This document shows, piece by piece, positions 8,157 through 16,838 of a DNA stretch of 64,000 nucleotides. The notes under the pieces were generated by a model. That model saw only the letters and a program-made list of their open reading frames with translations. It was not told where the DNA came from and did not search any database. This DNA is from an uncultured Phycicoccus sp. Lineage in GTDB: Bacteria > Actinomycetota > Actinomycetes > Actinomycetales > Dermatophilaceae. Made by a program: the position numbers and the translations under genes. How positions within the stretch are numbered: the first letter of the stretch is position 1; the number at the start of each line of letters is the position of its first letter. The stretch is taken from positions 248,001 to 312,000 of the forward strand of contig NZ_CANLZR010000003.1 of the NCBI RefSeq assembly GCF_947495705.1, read 5' to 3'.

Positions 8157-8357
8157 TCAGCGCCCGGCGTCGTCGGGCTCCGGAGCCTCGCCGGTCCCCG
8201 CGATGGCGCGGCGCTGCAGGCGCTCGCGGACCTCGTCCGGGGTGTAGGCGCGGCGGGCCCGTTCGTCGCGGGCGATGAGCGCGCCGGTCGCGACGACGCC
8301 GGCCGCCCCGGCCACGCCGAGGATCTTCACCCACCTGTTCCGGTTCACCCTCGTCAC
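8157..8357 (-). CDS. Small single-pass membrane protein, unknown
   Basis: 66 residues from a GTG start: a basic N-terminus (TRVNRNRWVK), one membrane segment (ILGVAGAAGVVATGALIA) and a charged tail DERARRAYTPDEVRERLQRR. A second GTG at 8348 would shorten it by three residues. The YTPDEVRERL tail resembles a short conserved motif seen in small actinobacterial membrane proteins. Only 9 bases separate it from the convergent VOC gene, and its start is 31 bases from the divergent YiiX-like gene. No function can be assigned. Confidence 0.6.
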   Translation of the reverse strand: MTRVNRNRWVKILGVAGAAGVVATGALIARDERARRAYTPDEVRERLQRRAIAGTGEAPEPDDAGR

Positions 8358-8388
8358 CCTAGCGAGGGCCGCCGGGCACACTGGGGTC

Positions 8389-9045
8389 ATGGCGCGCACC
8401 GGCACCCAGGCCGTCCCGTTCGACGAGGCCGTCGCGGCGACCCGGACCGGCGACCTGTGGATCTTCCGCGGCGGCACCGTCGCCGACCGGCTCATCCAGA
8501 CGGCCAGCAACGCCCCGGTCAACCATGTCGGGATGGCACTGGTCGTCGACGACCTGCCCCCGCTCATGTGGCACGCCGAGCTCGGCCGCTCGCTGCGCGA
8601 CCACTGGACCGGCGACCACCACCGCGGGGTTCAGCTGCACGACCTCGGCGAGGCCGTGCGCACGTGGCAGGTCCGCTACGGCCAGCAGGCCTGGCTCCGT
8701 CAGCTCGACCCGGGCGCCGGGCCCGAGCAGGAGGATGCCGCGCTGCGCACGATCGCCCGGCTCGACGGCGTCTCGTTCCCCTCGACGCTGCGACTCGGCC
8801 TGCGGTGGCTGCGCGGCCGTGACGCCCATGTCACCCGTCGGGCCCGGGAACGCAAGGCCCTGCGCCCCGAGGACGCCTACTGCGCCGAGGTCGTCGCGGC
8901 CACGCTCGAGGAGATGGGCATCCTGCGCCCCGACGTGCCGACGAACTGGTACGACCCGGGCCGGTTCTGGAGCGGCGACTCGCTGCCGCTCAACGCGGGC
9001 TGGTCCTACGGGATCGAGGTCGAGGTGGCCCGGCCCGCGGACTGA
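8389..9045 (+). CDS. Permuted papain-like (YiiX/NlpC-type) hydrolase
   Basis: 218 residues. TGDLWIFRGGTVADRLIQ and NHVGMALVVDD give the conserved His region, and EDAYCAEVVAATLEEMG gives the Cys; this His-before-Cys order is the circularly permuted NlpC/P60 arrangement of the YiiX family. Such enzymes act on amide or ester bonds in lipids or peptides; the substrate is unknown. No signal peptide is visible, so it is probably cytoplasmic. The ATG lies just downstream of a short gap shared with the divergent small membrane gene. Confidence 0.7.
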   Translation: MARTGTQAVPFDEAVAATRTGDLWIFRGGTVADRLIQTASNAPVNHVGMALVVDDLPPLMWHAELGRSLRDHWTGDHHRGVQLHDLGEAVRTWQVRYGQQAWLRQLDPGAGPEQEDAALRTIARLDGVSFPSTLRLGLRWLRGRDAHVTRRARERKALRPEDAYCAEVVAATLEEMGILRPDVPTNWYDPGRFWSGDSLPLNAGWSYGIEVEVARPAD

Positions 9046-9056
9046 CCGAGTCCGGC

Positions 9057-9413
9057 TCAGGACGGCCGCTGGCCGGCTCGCTGGCGCCGGACCCACGGCA
9101 GGGCCACGGCGACGACACCGACGGCGAGGGCGGAGGCCCCGGCGAGCAGGCCCCAGAGCACGCACCACGCGAGGACCACGACGCCCTCCCAGATGACGGT
9201 CGTGTACGCGAGGTCGGGGGTGCGCTGGGCCGCGAGCCACGCACCACCGATGAACCCGAGGCTCGTCAGCAGCATGAGGCCGAGGGTGAGGCCGGCCGAG
9301 CGCGCGAGCGCGCGCACCGGCGGGATGGCCCTGCGGCGCTCCTCGGGGACGTCCACGCGGTCGGCGAAGGCCTCGAAGACGTCGGGGGCGGGCCCCGGCT
9401 CGCGGCGACGCAT
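9057..9413 (-). CDS. Small two-pass membrane protein, unknown
   Basis: 118 residues with a charged cytoplasmic N-terminus (DVFEAFADRVDVPEERRRAIPP) and two hydrophobic segments, LTLGLMLLTSLGFIGGAWLA and VVVLAWCVLWGLLAGASALA, ending in a basic tail. No family recognised. It is convergent with the YiiX-like gene (11-bp gap) and follows the crcB genes on the same strand. Confidence 0.6.
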   Translation of the reverse strand: MRRREPGPAPDVFEAFADRVDVPEERRRAIPPVRALARSAGLTLGLMLLTSLGFIGGAWLAAQRTPDLAYTTVIWEGVVVLAWCVLWGLLAGASALAVGVVAVALPWVRRQRAGQRPS

Positions 9414-9436
9414 GGGGCAAGAGCATACGGGCCGGG

Positions 9437-9799
9437 CTACGGGCGGACCATCGACCAGCCGAGGGCCGCGGCGCCGATCCCGAGGACGAGCGAGGACGCG
9501 ACCACGGCCGTCGCCTCGACGCGGCGGCCGTCCGCCATCGCCTCCCACACCTCGAGGGCGAGGCTCGAGAACGTCGTGAAGGCGCCGCAGAAGCCGATCC
9601 CGAGCAGGGCGACCCATCCCGCGCCCACCCCGGCCCCGACGAGCGCCCCGAGGGCGAGCGAGCCGAGGACGTTGACGGCGAGGGTGCCTGCCGCAGCGGT
9701 GGTGCCGAAGCGGTCACGAACCCAGTGGCCGACGAGCATCCTGGCGGGGGCGCCCACGGCTGCCCCGAGCGCCACGAGCAGCGCGTCCGTGCCGGTCAT
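9437..9799 (-). CDS. crcB: Fluoride channel CrcB/Fluc, subunit 1
   Basis: 120 residues, four membrane segments, with the CrcB marks GAAVGAPARMLVGHWV, TLAVNVLGSLALG and GFCGAFTTFSSLALEV, the last holding the Phe-box and pore residues. Fluc proteins are dual-topology dimers; where two unequal crcB genes are adjacent, they form a heterodimer. It overlaps the second crcB by four bases. No fluoride riboswitch motif was found upstream of the operon. Confidence 0.93.
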   Translation of the reverse strand: MTGTDALLVALGAAVGAPARMLVGHWVRDRFGTTAAAGTLAVNVLGSLALGALVGAGVGAGWVALLGIGFCGAFTTFSSLALEVWEAMADGRRVEATAVVASSLVLGIGAAALGWSMVRP

Positions 9800-10209
9800 G
9801 GACCGGGCCAGACCGTGCGGCCGAGGCGGAGGCCCGCGGCGACCGCCAGCACCCCGACGAGGAAGGTCCCGGCGACGTAGAGGAGGGCGACCTGGACGTG
9901 ATGGCCGGCCCCGAGGCCCACCGTCTCGACCGCGAGGGCCGAGTACGTGGTCCACCCCCCGAGCAGGCCCACTCCGACGACGGGGCGTGCGAGCCGGTGG
10001 GTGCCCGGCCGGTCGACGAGGTACGTGACGAGCAGGCCCATCGCGAACGCTCCCGAGACGTTGACGGCGAACGTGCCCCACGGCACCTCACCGGCGCGGT
10101 GGGGGAGGCCGAGACCCACCGCCCATCGCCCGAGCGACCCCACCGCGCCGCCGACCGCGACGGAGGCCAGGACTCGGGAGTCCGGCCGCGTCGGACCCGT
10201 CGGCGGCAT
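9796..10209 (-). CDS. crcB: Fluoride channel CrcB/Fluc, subunit 2
   Basis: 137 residues with VGGAVGSLGRWAVGL, TFAVNVSGAFAMG and GLLGGWTTYSALAVE. It has the same four-segment architecture as the neighbouring CrcB but diverged pore segments (WTTYSALA in place of FTTFSSLA), as expected for the two halves of a heteromeric Fluc channel. Its ATG overlaps the stop codon of the aminotransferase gene, so the three genes are translated as one unit. Confidence 0.92.
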   Translation of the reverse strand: MPPTGPTRPDSRVLASVAVGGAVGSLGRWAVGLGLPHRAGEVPWGTFAVNVSGAFAMGLLVTYLVDRPGTHRLARPVVGVGLLGGWTTYSALAVETVGLGAGHHVQVALLYVAGTFLVGVLAVAAGLRLGRTVWPGP

Positions 10210-11426
10210 CAGTCCCGGATCGTCTCGAGGAACTCGGCGATCCGGCCGATCGCCTCGGTGAGCGTCTCCTCGTCGGGGAGGGTGACGAGGCGGAAGTGGT
10301 CGGGTTCGAACCAGTTGAAGCCGGTCCCGTGGGTCACGAGGATCTTCTTCGCCCGCAGCAGGTCGAGGACGAACGCCTCGTCGGACTCGATCGGGTACAC
10401 CTCGGGGTCGAGCCGCGGGAAGCAGTAGAGCGCCCCGCGCGGCTCGACGCACGAGACCCCGGGGATGTCGTTGAGGAGCCGGGACGCGAGCTTGCTCTGC
10501 TCGCGGAAGCGGCCACCGGGACCGATGAGCTCGGTCACCGACTGGTAGCCGCCGAGCGCGGTCTGGATGGCGTGCTGGGCCGGGACGTTGGCGCACATCC
10601 GCATGTTCGCCAGCAGCGTCAGCCCCTCGAGGAAGTCCTCGGCGAGGTGCTGGGGCCCGCTGATCATCACCCAGCCCGCGCGGTACCCACACACCCGGTA
10701 CGCCTTCGACAGGCCGCTGAAGGTGAGGCAGAGGACGTCCTCGCCGGCGAACGTCGCCGCGTGGTGGTGGACGGCGTCGTCGAAGAGGATCTTCTCGTAG
10801 ATCTCGTCGGCCATGACGACGAGCTGGTGACGCCGGGCGATGTCGACGAGGGCACGCACCGTCTCCTCGGAGTACACGGCGCCGGTGGGGTTGTTCGGGT
10901 TGATGATGACGAGCGCGTGGGTGTTCTCGGTGATCTTGGCCTCGATGTCCGCGAGGTCGGGGTTCCACCCGTCGGCCTCGTCGCACCGGTAGTGCACCGG
11001 GGTCCCGCCGGACAGCGACACCGCGCCGGTCCACAGCGGGTAGTCGGGCGCGGGGACGAGCACCTCGTTGCCGTCGTCGATGAACGCCTGGAGCACCATC
11101 GTGATGAGCTCGGAGACCCCGTTGCCGATGAAGACGTCCTCGACGCTGGTCTCCCGGAGCCCGCGGGACTGGTAGTACTGCGCCACGGCGGTGCGGGCCG
11201 AGTAGATGCCCTTGGAGTCGGCGTAGCCCTGGCTGTCGGGCAGGTTGTGCACGATGTCGGCGACGATCGACTCCGGCGCCTCGAACCCGAACGGCGCCGT
11301 GTTGCCGATGTTGAGCTTGAGGATCTTGTGGCCCTCGGCCTCGAGCCGGTGGGCCTCGACGAGGATCGGGCCCCGCACGTCGTAACGGACGTGCTGGAGC
11401 TTCTTGCTCTGGACGATCCGGCGCAT
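10209..11426 (-). CDS. PLP-dependent aminotransferase, AlaA/AspC class I
   Basis: 405-residue fold-type I aminotransferase. VRGPILVEAHRLEAEGHKILKL-like opening, LNIGNTAPFGFEAP, the nucleotide loop VINPNNPTGA (here IINPNNPTGAVYS), ADEIYEKILFDD and the Schiff-base Lys in TFSGLSKAYRVCGYRAGW. The C-terminal Arg that binds the carboxylate is in FRLVTLPD. It matches the AlaA (glutamate-pyruvate) subgroup found in actinobacteria and E. coli. It is upstream of, and overlaps, the two crcB genes, an unexpected operon partner. Confidence 0.92.
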   Translation of the reverse strand: MRRIVQSKKLQHVRYDVRGPILVEAHRLEAEGHKILKLNIGNTAPFGFEAPESIVADIVHNLPDSQGYADSKGIYSARTAVAQYYQSRGLRETSVEDVFIGNGVSELITMVLQAFIDDGNEVLVPAPDYPLWTGAVSLSGGTPVHYRCDEADGWNPDLADIEAKITENTHALVIINPNNPTGAVYSEETVRALVDIARRHQLVVMADEIYEKILFDDAVHHHAATFAGEDVLCLTFSGLSKAYRVCGYRAGWVMISGPQHLAEDFLEGLTLLANMRMCANVPAQHAIQTALGGYQSVTELIGPGGRFREQSKLASRLLNDIPGVSCVEPRGALYCFPRLDPEVYPIESDEAFVLDLLRAKKILVTHGTGFNWFEPDHFRLVTLPDEETLTEAIGRIAEFLETIRD

Positions 11427-11481
11427 GGGTCCAGTGTTCCAGCCCGCCCCCGCCCCCGCCCGCCCCGTCCACCCCCCTGCT

Positions 11482-11563
11482 TTCCCGACTTTTCATGCCG
11501 GCGTCCGCGCGACACCCCGCTCCGACGGGGTGTCCCGCGGACCGGAGCATTAAAAGTCGGGAA
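11482..11563. repeat. 82-base intergenic inverted-repeat element (element A)
   Basis: Outer arms TTCCCGACTTTTCATGC (11482-11498) and GCATTAAAAGTCGGGAA (11547-11563) pair with one mismatch. Inside them GTCCGCG/CGCGGAC (11503-11509/11536-11542) and GACACCCC/GGGGTGTC (11511-11518/11527-11534) pair as well, so nearly the whole element folds back on itself. It lies between two divergent genes, so it is not simply a terminator. See elements B-E. Confidence 0.75.
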
Positions 11564-11641
11564 GCGCGGAGGGGTTGTGGGGGGATTACCGGGTGCCGCG
11601 GGATGGGCACCCCGGGCGGGTCGGCGCCCTAGCCTGGGCGG

Positions 11642-12358
11642 GTGGTGCGCATCCTGGTCGTCGAGGACGACGCGACGGTGCGTGAGGCCGTCGCCGCGTA
11701 CCTCGCGCGAGCCGGGCACGACGTCGAGGCCGTGGGCGACGGCGAGGCCGCGATCGAGGCCTACACCCGCACTCCGGCCGATCTCGTGCTCCTCGACCTC
11801 ATGCTGCCCGGGCTCGGCGGGTTCGAGGTGACGCGTCGGCTGCGGTCGATGCGCCGCGACCTGCCGCTCATCATGGTCACCGCCCGGGGCCAGGAGCACG
11901 AGCGGGTCCAGGGCCTGCAGCACGGGGCCGACGACTACGTGACCAAGCCCTTCAGCCTCCGCGAGCTCGAGCTGCGGGTCCGCTCGGTGCTGCGCCGCAC
12001 GAGCGGCCCGGCGCCCGAGGTCACCGACGTCCTGCGGGACGGCGACCTCGTCGTGGACCTCGGGGCCCGCACCGTGACCCGCGCCGGGGAGCCGGTGCCG
12101 ATGACCGCCCGCGAGCTCGACCTGCTCGCCTGGCTCGTCCAGCACCCCGGCGTCGTGTGGTCCCGCGACGAGCTGATGCGCGAGGTGTGGGGCTGGGACG
12201 TCGGCGATGCCTCCACCGTCACCGTCCACGTCCGGCGGGTCCGCGAGAAGGTCGAGGACGACCCGGGCGACCCCACGCGCCTCGCGACCGTCTTCGGGCG
12301 GGGCTACCGGTGGGACGCCTCACCCGCCGACGCGACAGGGCACGTCGATGGGCGCTGA
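11642..12358 (+). CDS. OmpR/PhoB-family response regulator
   Basis: 238 residues. The receiver domain has [14 protein letters not shown], the phosphoacceptor in [14 protein letters not shown], and switch residues TARG and [12 protein letters not shown]. The C-terminal winged helix has [38 protein letters not shown] and GRGYRW. A GTG start at 11642 is used; GTG at 11645 is equally possible. It overlaps the histidine kinase by 11 bases and both form one unit. Targets are unknown. Confidence 0.93.
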   Translation: MVRILVVEDDATVREAVAAYLARAGHDVEAVGDGEAAIEAYTRTPADLVLLDLMLPGLGGFEVTRRLRSMRRDLPLIMVTARGQEHERVQGLQHGADDYVTKPFSLRELELRVRSVLRRTSGPAPEVTDVLRDGDLVVDLGARTVTRAGEPVPMTARELDLLAWLVQHPGVVWSRDELMREVWGWDVGDASTVTVHVRRVREKVEDDPGDPTRLATVFGRGYRWDASPADATGHVDGR

Positions 12359-13370
12359 GCTGGGCGCCGTCGTCATCTGCGTCCTCGTCACGGCGGCGGT
12401 CGGGGCGCTGGGCTCGGTGCTGCTCGCCCGGGTCTCGCGCGACCGGGCGCACATCGCCGCACTCGGCGCTCCGCTCGTCGTCGTGGCCGCACTGGCGGCC
12501 GGGGTCGGTACCGCGAGCGGCGCGATGCTCATCGCGGAGGACGACCAGAAGACCCTCGTCGTCGTGCTGCTGGCCGGGATGCCCGTCGCGATCGGCGTCG
12601 GGCTGGTGCTCGCGCGGCGGGTCCGCCGCCTCGAGGAGAGCGCCGCGCACGACCGGGCCGCCCGCGAACGAGACCGCGAGGTCGAGGCGTCCCGACGCGA
12701 GACCATCCGGTGGCTCTCGCACGACCTGCGCACCCCGCTCGCGGGCATCCGGGCGCTCGCCGAGTCGCTCGAGGACGGCGCCGTCGCCGACCCGGCCCAC
12801 GCCTACGGCCGCATCGTCCACGAGGTCGACCGGATGGACGGCATGGTCGACGACATCGCCGAGCTGTCGCGGCTCCAGGGCTCGCCCGAGGTGCTCCGCG
12901 AGCCGGTGGACCTCGACGACGTCGTCTCGGACGCCGTGGCCGGGGTGATGCCGCTCGCGGACGCCGCCGGGGTCGCGCTCGTCGCGGGCGAGCTCGCGGG
13001 CGCGACGGTCCTCGGCGAGGCCCGGGCCCTGACCCGCGCGGTGTCCAACGTCGTGCGCAACGCGCTGCAACACACGCCGGAGGGGGGCCGTGTGCATGTC
13101 GGCACCGCCCACCGGGGCGGCTCGGTCGTCGTGGAGGTCGTGGACGGCTGCGGAGGCCTGCCGGAAGCCGCGCTCGACCGGGTCTTCGAGCCGGGCTGGC
13201 GCGGGGACCCGTCCCGGCACGACCGGGGGATGGGGCTGGGGCTGACGATCTCGCGCGAGGTGGCCCGGGCCCACGGCGGCGACGCGACCGCGGCCAACCT
13301 GCCCGACGGCACGGGCTGCGTCGTCCGGCTCGAGGTGCCGCGGCGCGTTCTCCCGCCGGCCCACGCCTGA
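12348..13370 (+). CDS. Membrane sensor histidine kinase
   Basis: 340 residues with two N-terminal membrane segments ([20 protein letters not shown] and [19 protein letters not shown]) and a third around [19 protein letters not shown], then a dimerisation box with [19 protein letters not shown], and an HATPase_c with [23 protein letters not shown] and [18 protein letters not shown]. There is almost no extracytoplasmic loop, suggesting intramembrane sensing. It partners the OmpR-type regulator immediately upstream. Confidence 0.92.
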   Translation: MGAELGAVVICVLVTAAVGALGSVLLARVSRDRAHIAALGAPLVVVAALAAGVGTASGAMLIAEDDQKTLVVVLLAGMPVAIGVGLVLARRVRRLEESAAHDRAARERDREVEASRRETIRWLSHDLRTPLAGIRALAESLEDGAVADPAHAYGRIVHEVDRMDGMVDDIAELSRLQGSPEVLREPVDLDDVVSDAVAGVMPLADAAGVALVAGELAGATVLGEARALTRAVSNVVRNALQHTPEGGRVHVGTAHRGGSVVVEVVDGCGGLPEAALDRVFEPGWRGDPSRHDRGMGLGLTISREVARAHGGDATAANLPDGTGCVVRLEVPRRVLPPAHA

Positions 13371-13466
13371 GCGCAGTCCTTACCCGGAGATCACGGCCGC
13401 ACCCGCCGGCTGGATCGGCGCCCGCCCGTGGGGTGCACTGGAGGCTCCCCCACGAAGGAGCTGCCG

Positions 13467-13979
13467 ATGCGCACTCGCCCGATGGCCCTCGCCGTCGCCT
13501 CCCTGGCCGCCGCCCTCACCCTCGCGGCCTGCGGGACCGGCACGGCGACGAGTGACCCCACACCGGCGGCGTCCGATGGTCCGTCGGCGGGTGTCTCCAC
13601 GTCGTCGCCGGCGGAGTCGTCGTCGGCGGAGTCGTCGGCGGGGGCGACCGCCGAGAGCTCGGCGCCGGCCGACGGTGCCTACGTGACGCGCGCCGAGTAC
13701 GAGGCCGACCCCGCAGCCTACGAGGGCAGCAAGGTCGTGTACTTCTTCCACGCGTCGTGGTGCTCGAGCTGCCGTGCGACGGAGAAGGCGATCGCGGAGA
13801 CCGGGGTGCCGGCCGGGCTGACCCTCGTCAAGGCGGACTACGACAGCGACACCGAGCTGCGCCAGCGCTACGGCGTCACCACCCAGCACACGTTCGTCCA
13901 GGTCGGGCCGGATGGCGAGCGCCTCGGCATCTGGACCGGCAGCCCGGACGGCGCGGCGATCCTCGCCGAGACGGTCTGA
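13467..13979 (+). CDS. Thioredoxin-fold lipoprotein with CSSC motif
   Basis: 170 residues. A lipoprotein signal (ALTLAAC, lipidated Cys at about residue 23) is followed by a Ser/Thr/Ala-rich linker (about 25-70) and a small thioredoxin domain with VVYFFHASWCSSCRATEKAI and YGVTTQHTFVQVGPDG; the cis-Pro of classical thioredoxins is replaced in TTQHTF. It is probably anchored outside the membrane. The CcdA-like gene follows after 1 base, so the pair likely passes electrons from cytoplasm to an extracytoplasmic acceptor. AAGGAG precedes the ATG. Confidence 0.85.
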   Translation: MRTRPMALAVASLAAALTLAACGTGTATSDPTPAASDGPSAGVSTSSPAESSSAESSAGATAESSAPADGAYVTRAEYEADPAAYEGSKVVYFFHASWCSSCRATEKAIAETGVPAGLTLVKADYDSDTELRQRYGVTTQHTFVQVGPDGERLGIWTGSPDGAAILAETV

Positions 13980-13980
13980 G

Positions 13981-14712
13981 GTGCTCGTCGCGCTCGGCGG
14001 GGCGCTGCTCGCCGGAGCCCTGACCACCCTCGCCCCCTGCGCGCTCTCGCTGCTGCCAGTGGTCGTCGGCGGGTCCGTCGCGGGCGGCCCCGGCGGCGGG
14101 GCCGCCCGCCGCGCCGTTCTCGTCGTGACTTCGCTCGGGGTCTCCGTCTTCGCCTTCACGCTGCTCCTGCGGGCGACGACGGCCCTCATCGGCGTGTCAC
14201 CGTCGGTGTGGCAGTGGCTGAGCGGGGGTCTGCTCGTCGTCCTGGGCCTCACCCAGGCGGTGCCCGAGTTGTGGGACCGGGTCTCGGTGGCGTCGGGGCT
14301 GTCCTCAGGGAGCGCCCGGGGTCTCTCGGCCGCGCACCGGCGGGGTGGCTCCCTCGGGGCCGTCCTCACCGGGGCGGCCCTGGGCCCCGTCTTCACCTCG
14401 TGCAGCCCGCTGTACGGCTACGTCGTCGTGACCGTGCTGCCGGCCGAGCCGGGGCGCGGGCTGGCCCTGCTCACGGCGTACGTCGCGGGGCTCGTCGGCG
14501 TGCTCATGGCCGTCGCCCTCGGCGGCCAGCGGGTCGTCGGGCGGCTGCGCTGGGCCGCGGACCCCCACTCGCCGCTGCGGCGCGGGCTCGGGGTGCTGTT
14601 CGTCGTGGTGGGCGTCCTCATCGCCACCGGGCTCATGCTCGAGCTCGAGGCGTGGCTGCTCGAGCACTCACCCGTCGCGCCGTGGGAGATCGGGTCCGAG
14701 ATCGGACGCTGA
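13981..14712 (+). CDS. ccdA: CcdA/DsbD-type transmembrane electron transporter
   Basis: 243 residues with about six membrane segments. The two redox Cys expected in this family are visible in TTLAPCALSLLPVVVGG and GPVFTSCSPLYGYVV. CcdA proteins move reducing equivalents across the membrane to thioredoxin-like partners, here most likely the lipoprotein encoded just upstream. The GTG at 13981 starts one base after the previous stop. No cytochrome c maturation genes are nearby, so the pair may serve general extracytoplasmic thiol reduction. Confidence 0.85.
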   Translation: MLVALGGALLAGALTTLAPCALSLLPVVVGGSVAGGPGGGAARRAVLVVTSLGVSVFAFTLLLRATTALIGVSPSVWQWLSGGLLVVLGLTQAVPELWDRVSVASGLSSGSARGLSAAHRRGGSLGAVLTGAALGPVFTSCSPLYGYVVVTVLPAEPGRGLALLTAYVAGLVGVLMAVALGGQRVVGRLRWAADPHSPLRRGLGVLFVVVGVLIATGLMLELEAWLLEHSPVAPWEIGSEIGR

Positions 14713-14731
14713 GCGTGCCCGCCGCGGGGGG

Positions 14732-15013
14732 TCAGGCTCCGCCGAAGCCGCTGAGCAGGAAGAAGAAGACGAGCATCCCGAACAGCGCAGCGACGACCCC
14801 GACACCGGCGCCGACGACGAGGGTCCGCGGGCCCGGGGGCGCCGACGGCAGCGCCTGCCAGACGAACGCCCCGACGGCGGCCATCACGACGAGGTCGAGC
14901 GGGATGATGAGGTTCTCGGTGCCCTCCCCGTCGAAGACCGCTGCGAGCAGCGGCAGCGCGAGGAGTCCGAGGACGAGCAGGCCGACGACGGCGAGCGCTC
15001 GAGGTGCAGACAT
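14732..15013 (-). CDS. Small membrane protein, unknown
   Basis: 93 residues with three hydrophobic segments: ALAVVGLLVLGLLALPLLAA, LDLVVMAAVGAFVWQAL and VVGAGVGVVAALFGMLVFFF. No family recognised. Convergent with ccdA (19-bp gap) and divergent from the alkyltransferase-like gene; a run of nine G and the stem TCCTCC/GGAGGA at 15052-15066 lie in the upstream gap. Confidence 0.6.
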   Translation of the reverse strand: MSAPRALAVVGLLVLGLLALPLLAAVFDGEGTENLIIPLDLVVMAAVGAFVWQALPSAPPGPRTLVVGAGVGVVAALFGMLVFFFLLSGFGGA

Positions 15014-15133
15014 GACAGCCACCACCTTCCGGGCCCCGTCCTGGGGGGGGGGTCCTCCCTGGAGGATAGGGCCCGCGGCGGCACGGCCGGGGAGTTCGTG
15101 CCGGGTCCCCCCCGGTCGGGCACACTCGGGGCC

Positions 15134-15472
15134 GTGGACGACGTCGTCGTGGAGCGGGTGCTCCGGGCCGTGGAGCAGGTGCCGCGGGGGCGCGTCGTGT
15201 CGTACGGCGACCTGGCGGCTCTCGTGGGGATCGGTCCGCGACAGGTCGGCTCGATCATGAGGGTGTACGGCGGCAACGTCACCTGGTGGCGCGTCACGAA
15301 CGCGGCCGGCGACCTGCCCGCGCCGTTGCGTGAGGCGGCCCGGCTGCGCTGGGCGGACGAGGGGATCCTCGTCAAGCCGAACGGACTCGGCTGCCGGATC
15401 GCCGACTACCGCGCCGACCTCGCCGCCCTCGGGGACGCCTACCACCGAGCCACGGTCGACCTGGAACCCTGA
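15134..15472 (+). CDS. Alkyltransferase-like protein (ATL, MGMT family without active Cys)
   Basis: 112 residues of the MGMT C-terminal domain: VLRAVEQVPRGRVVSYGDLAALVGI, the HTH arginine-finger region GPRQVGSIM, and WWRVTNAAGDLP at the position of the PCHR motif. The alkyl-accepting Cys is replaced by Trp (TWWRV), which defines ATL proteins. ATLs bind O6-alkylguanine in DNA and hand it to nucleotide excision repair without removing the adduct. A GTG start is used. Whether it acts with UvrABC here is inferred. Confidence 0.85.
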   Translation: MDDVVVERVLRAVEQVPRGRVVSYGDLAALVGIGPRQVGSIMRVYGGNVTWWRVTNAAGDLPAPLREAARLRWADEGILVKPNGLGCRIADYRADLAALGDAYHRATVDLEP

Positions 15473-15550
15473 CGCCCCGCGCCTCGACACCGGGTCCACG
15501 CACTGACGCCCAGGGGTGCCGGGCGGCGGGCCGGGGTGTGAGACTCGGGT

Positions 15551-16816
15551 ATGCGACCCGCGCGCCCCGACCATGTCCCCGCTCGCGCCGCGGCCGCCCT
15601 CGCCGGCCTCGCGCTCGTCCTGACCGCCGCCTGCTCGTCCGCGGACGACGACGGCTTCGGCGAGGTGCCGGCCCGGCCGACGACCGGCACGAGCACCGCC
15701 GCCGCGACCCCCAGCCCCGCGCCGCGCAGCACGGTCGTGCCGGCGCTCGACGTCGAGGTGGTCTCGGACCAGTTCGAGCACGGCTGGGACATCGGGTTCC
15801 TGCCGGACGGCTCGGCGCTCGTCACCGAGCGCCCGGCCCGGATCTCGCTCGTGTCGTCCCTGCGCGCAGGTGCCGAGGTCGCCCGCCTGGACGTCGACCT
15901 GGACGACGTCTACGTCCGGGGTGAGGGCGGGCTGCTCGGCATGGTCGTCCACCCCGACTTCGAGTCCTCGCGTGAGTTCACGACCTGCCAAACTCACCAG
16001 GAGGGCGGGGCGCCGGTCGACATCCGGCTCGTCACGTGGCGGCTCGCCGGCAACGCGGCGTCGGCCGAGCGGGTCCGGACCCTGCTCGACGGGCTGCCGC
16101 TCTCGACCGGGAGGCACTCGGGCTGCCGCCCCGAGATCGACGCCGACGGTGCCCTCGTCGTCGGCACCGGGGACACCGCCGTCGGGTCCGTCCCGCAGGA
16201 CCGCACGAGCCTCGGCGGCAAGACGCTGCGGCTCGACCTGCGCACCGGGGACCCGCTGCCCGACAACCCGTTCATCGACAGCGACGACCCGAACGAGCGG
16301 TACGTCCTCAGCTACGGGCACCGCAACATCCAGGGCGTCGCCCTCCAGCCGGGGACGGGCCGCATCTACACCGCGGAGCACGGGCCGTCGAACAACGACG
16401 AGGTCAACCTCATCGAGGCCGGGGCGAACTACGGGTGGGACCCGGCCCAGGGCGGCACCGTCGGCGGCTACGACGAGGGCGTCCCGATGACCGACACCGA
16501 CCGGTACCCCGACGCCGTGCAGGCCGTCTGGCAGTCGGGGCGGACGACGCAGGCGGTGTGCGCTGCGGAGTTCCTCGAGGGCGAGCAGTGGGGGGCGCTG
16601 GACGGTGCGCTCGTCGTGACGGCGCTCAAGGGCGCCAAGCTGCTGGTCCTGGCCCTCGACGACGACGGCGGTGTCGCCGAGGTGTCGGTGCCGGAGGAGA
16701 CGAACGGCCCCTACGGGCGGCTGCGTGCGGCGCGGCTCGGCCCGGACGGTGCGCTGTACGTGACGACGACGAACGGCGAGGACGACAAGCTGCTGCGGAT
16801 CACCCCGCGCACGTGA
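15551..16816 (+). CDS. Glucose/sorbosone dehydrogenase-like lipoprotein (PQQ-type propeller)
   Basis: 421 residues. The signal ends in a lipobox (LVLTAAC), then a Thr/Ala/Pro linker and a six-bladed propeller with GWDIGFLPDGSALVTERP, GEGGLLGMVVHP, the signature GHRNIQGVAL, TAEHGPSNNDEVNLI and NYGWDP. This matches the soluble glucose dehydrogenase (Asd/YliI) family. Whether it binds PQQ cannot be told; many lipoprotein members have unknown substrates. It is convergent with the gene at 16891, sharing the hairpin 16839-16900. Confidence 0.88.
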   Translation: MRPARPDHVPARAAAALAGLALVLTAACSSADDDGFGEVPARPTTGTSTAAATPSPAPRSTVVPALDVEVVSDQFEHGWDIGFLPDGSALVTERPARISLVSSLRAGAEVARLDVDLDDVYVRGEGGLLGMVVHPDFESSREFTTCQTHQEGGAPVDIRLVTWRLAGNAASAERVRTLLDGLPLSTGRHSGCRPEIDADGALVVGTGDTAVGSVPQDRTSLGGKTLRLDLRTGDPLPDNPFIDSDDPNERYVLSYGHRNIQGVALQPGTGRIYTAEHGPSNNDEVNLIEAGANYGWDPAQGGTVGGYDEGVPMTDTDRYPDAVQAVWQSGRTTQAVCAAEFLEGEQWGALDGALVVTALKGAKLLVLALDDDGGVAEVSVPEETNGPYGRLRAARLGPDGALYVTTTNGEDDKLLRITPRT

Positions 16817-16838
16817 GCGGCGCCGCCGGGTGACTCGG

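Noticed and set aside
11427-11481. Fluoride riboswitch for the crcB pair
   Set aside because: No motif resembling it was found here or between the overlapping genes.
15038-15050. G run as a sequencing error or phase-variable tract
   Set aside because: It lies outside coding sequence and no frame depends on it; cannot be judged from one sequence.
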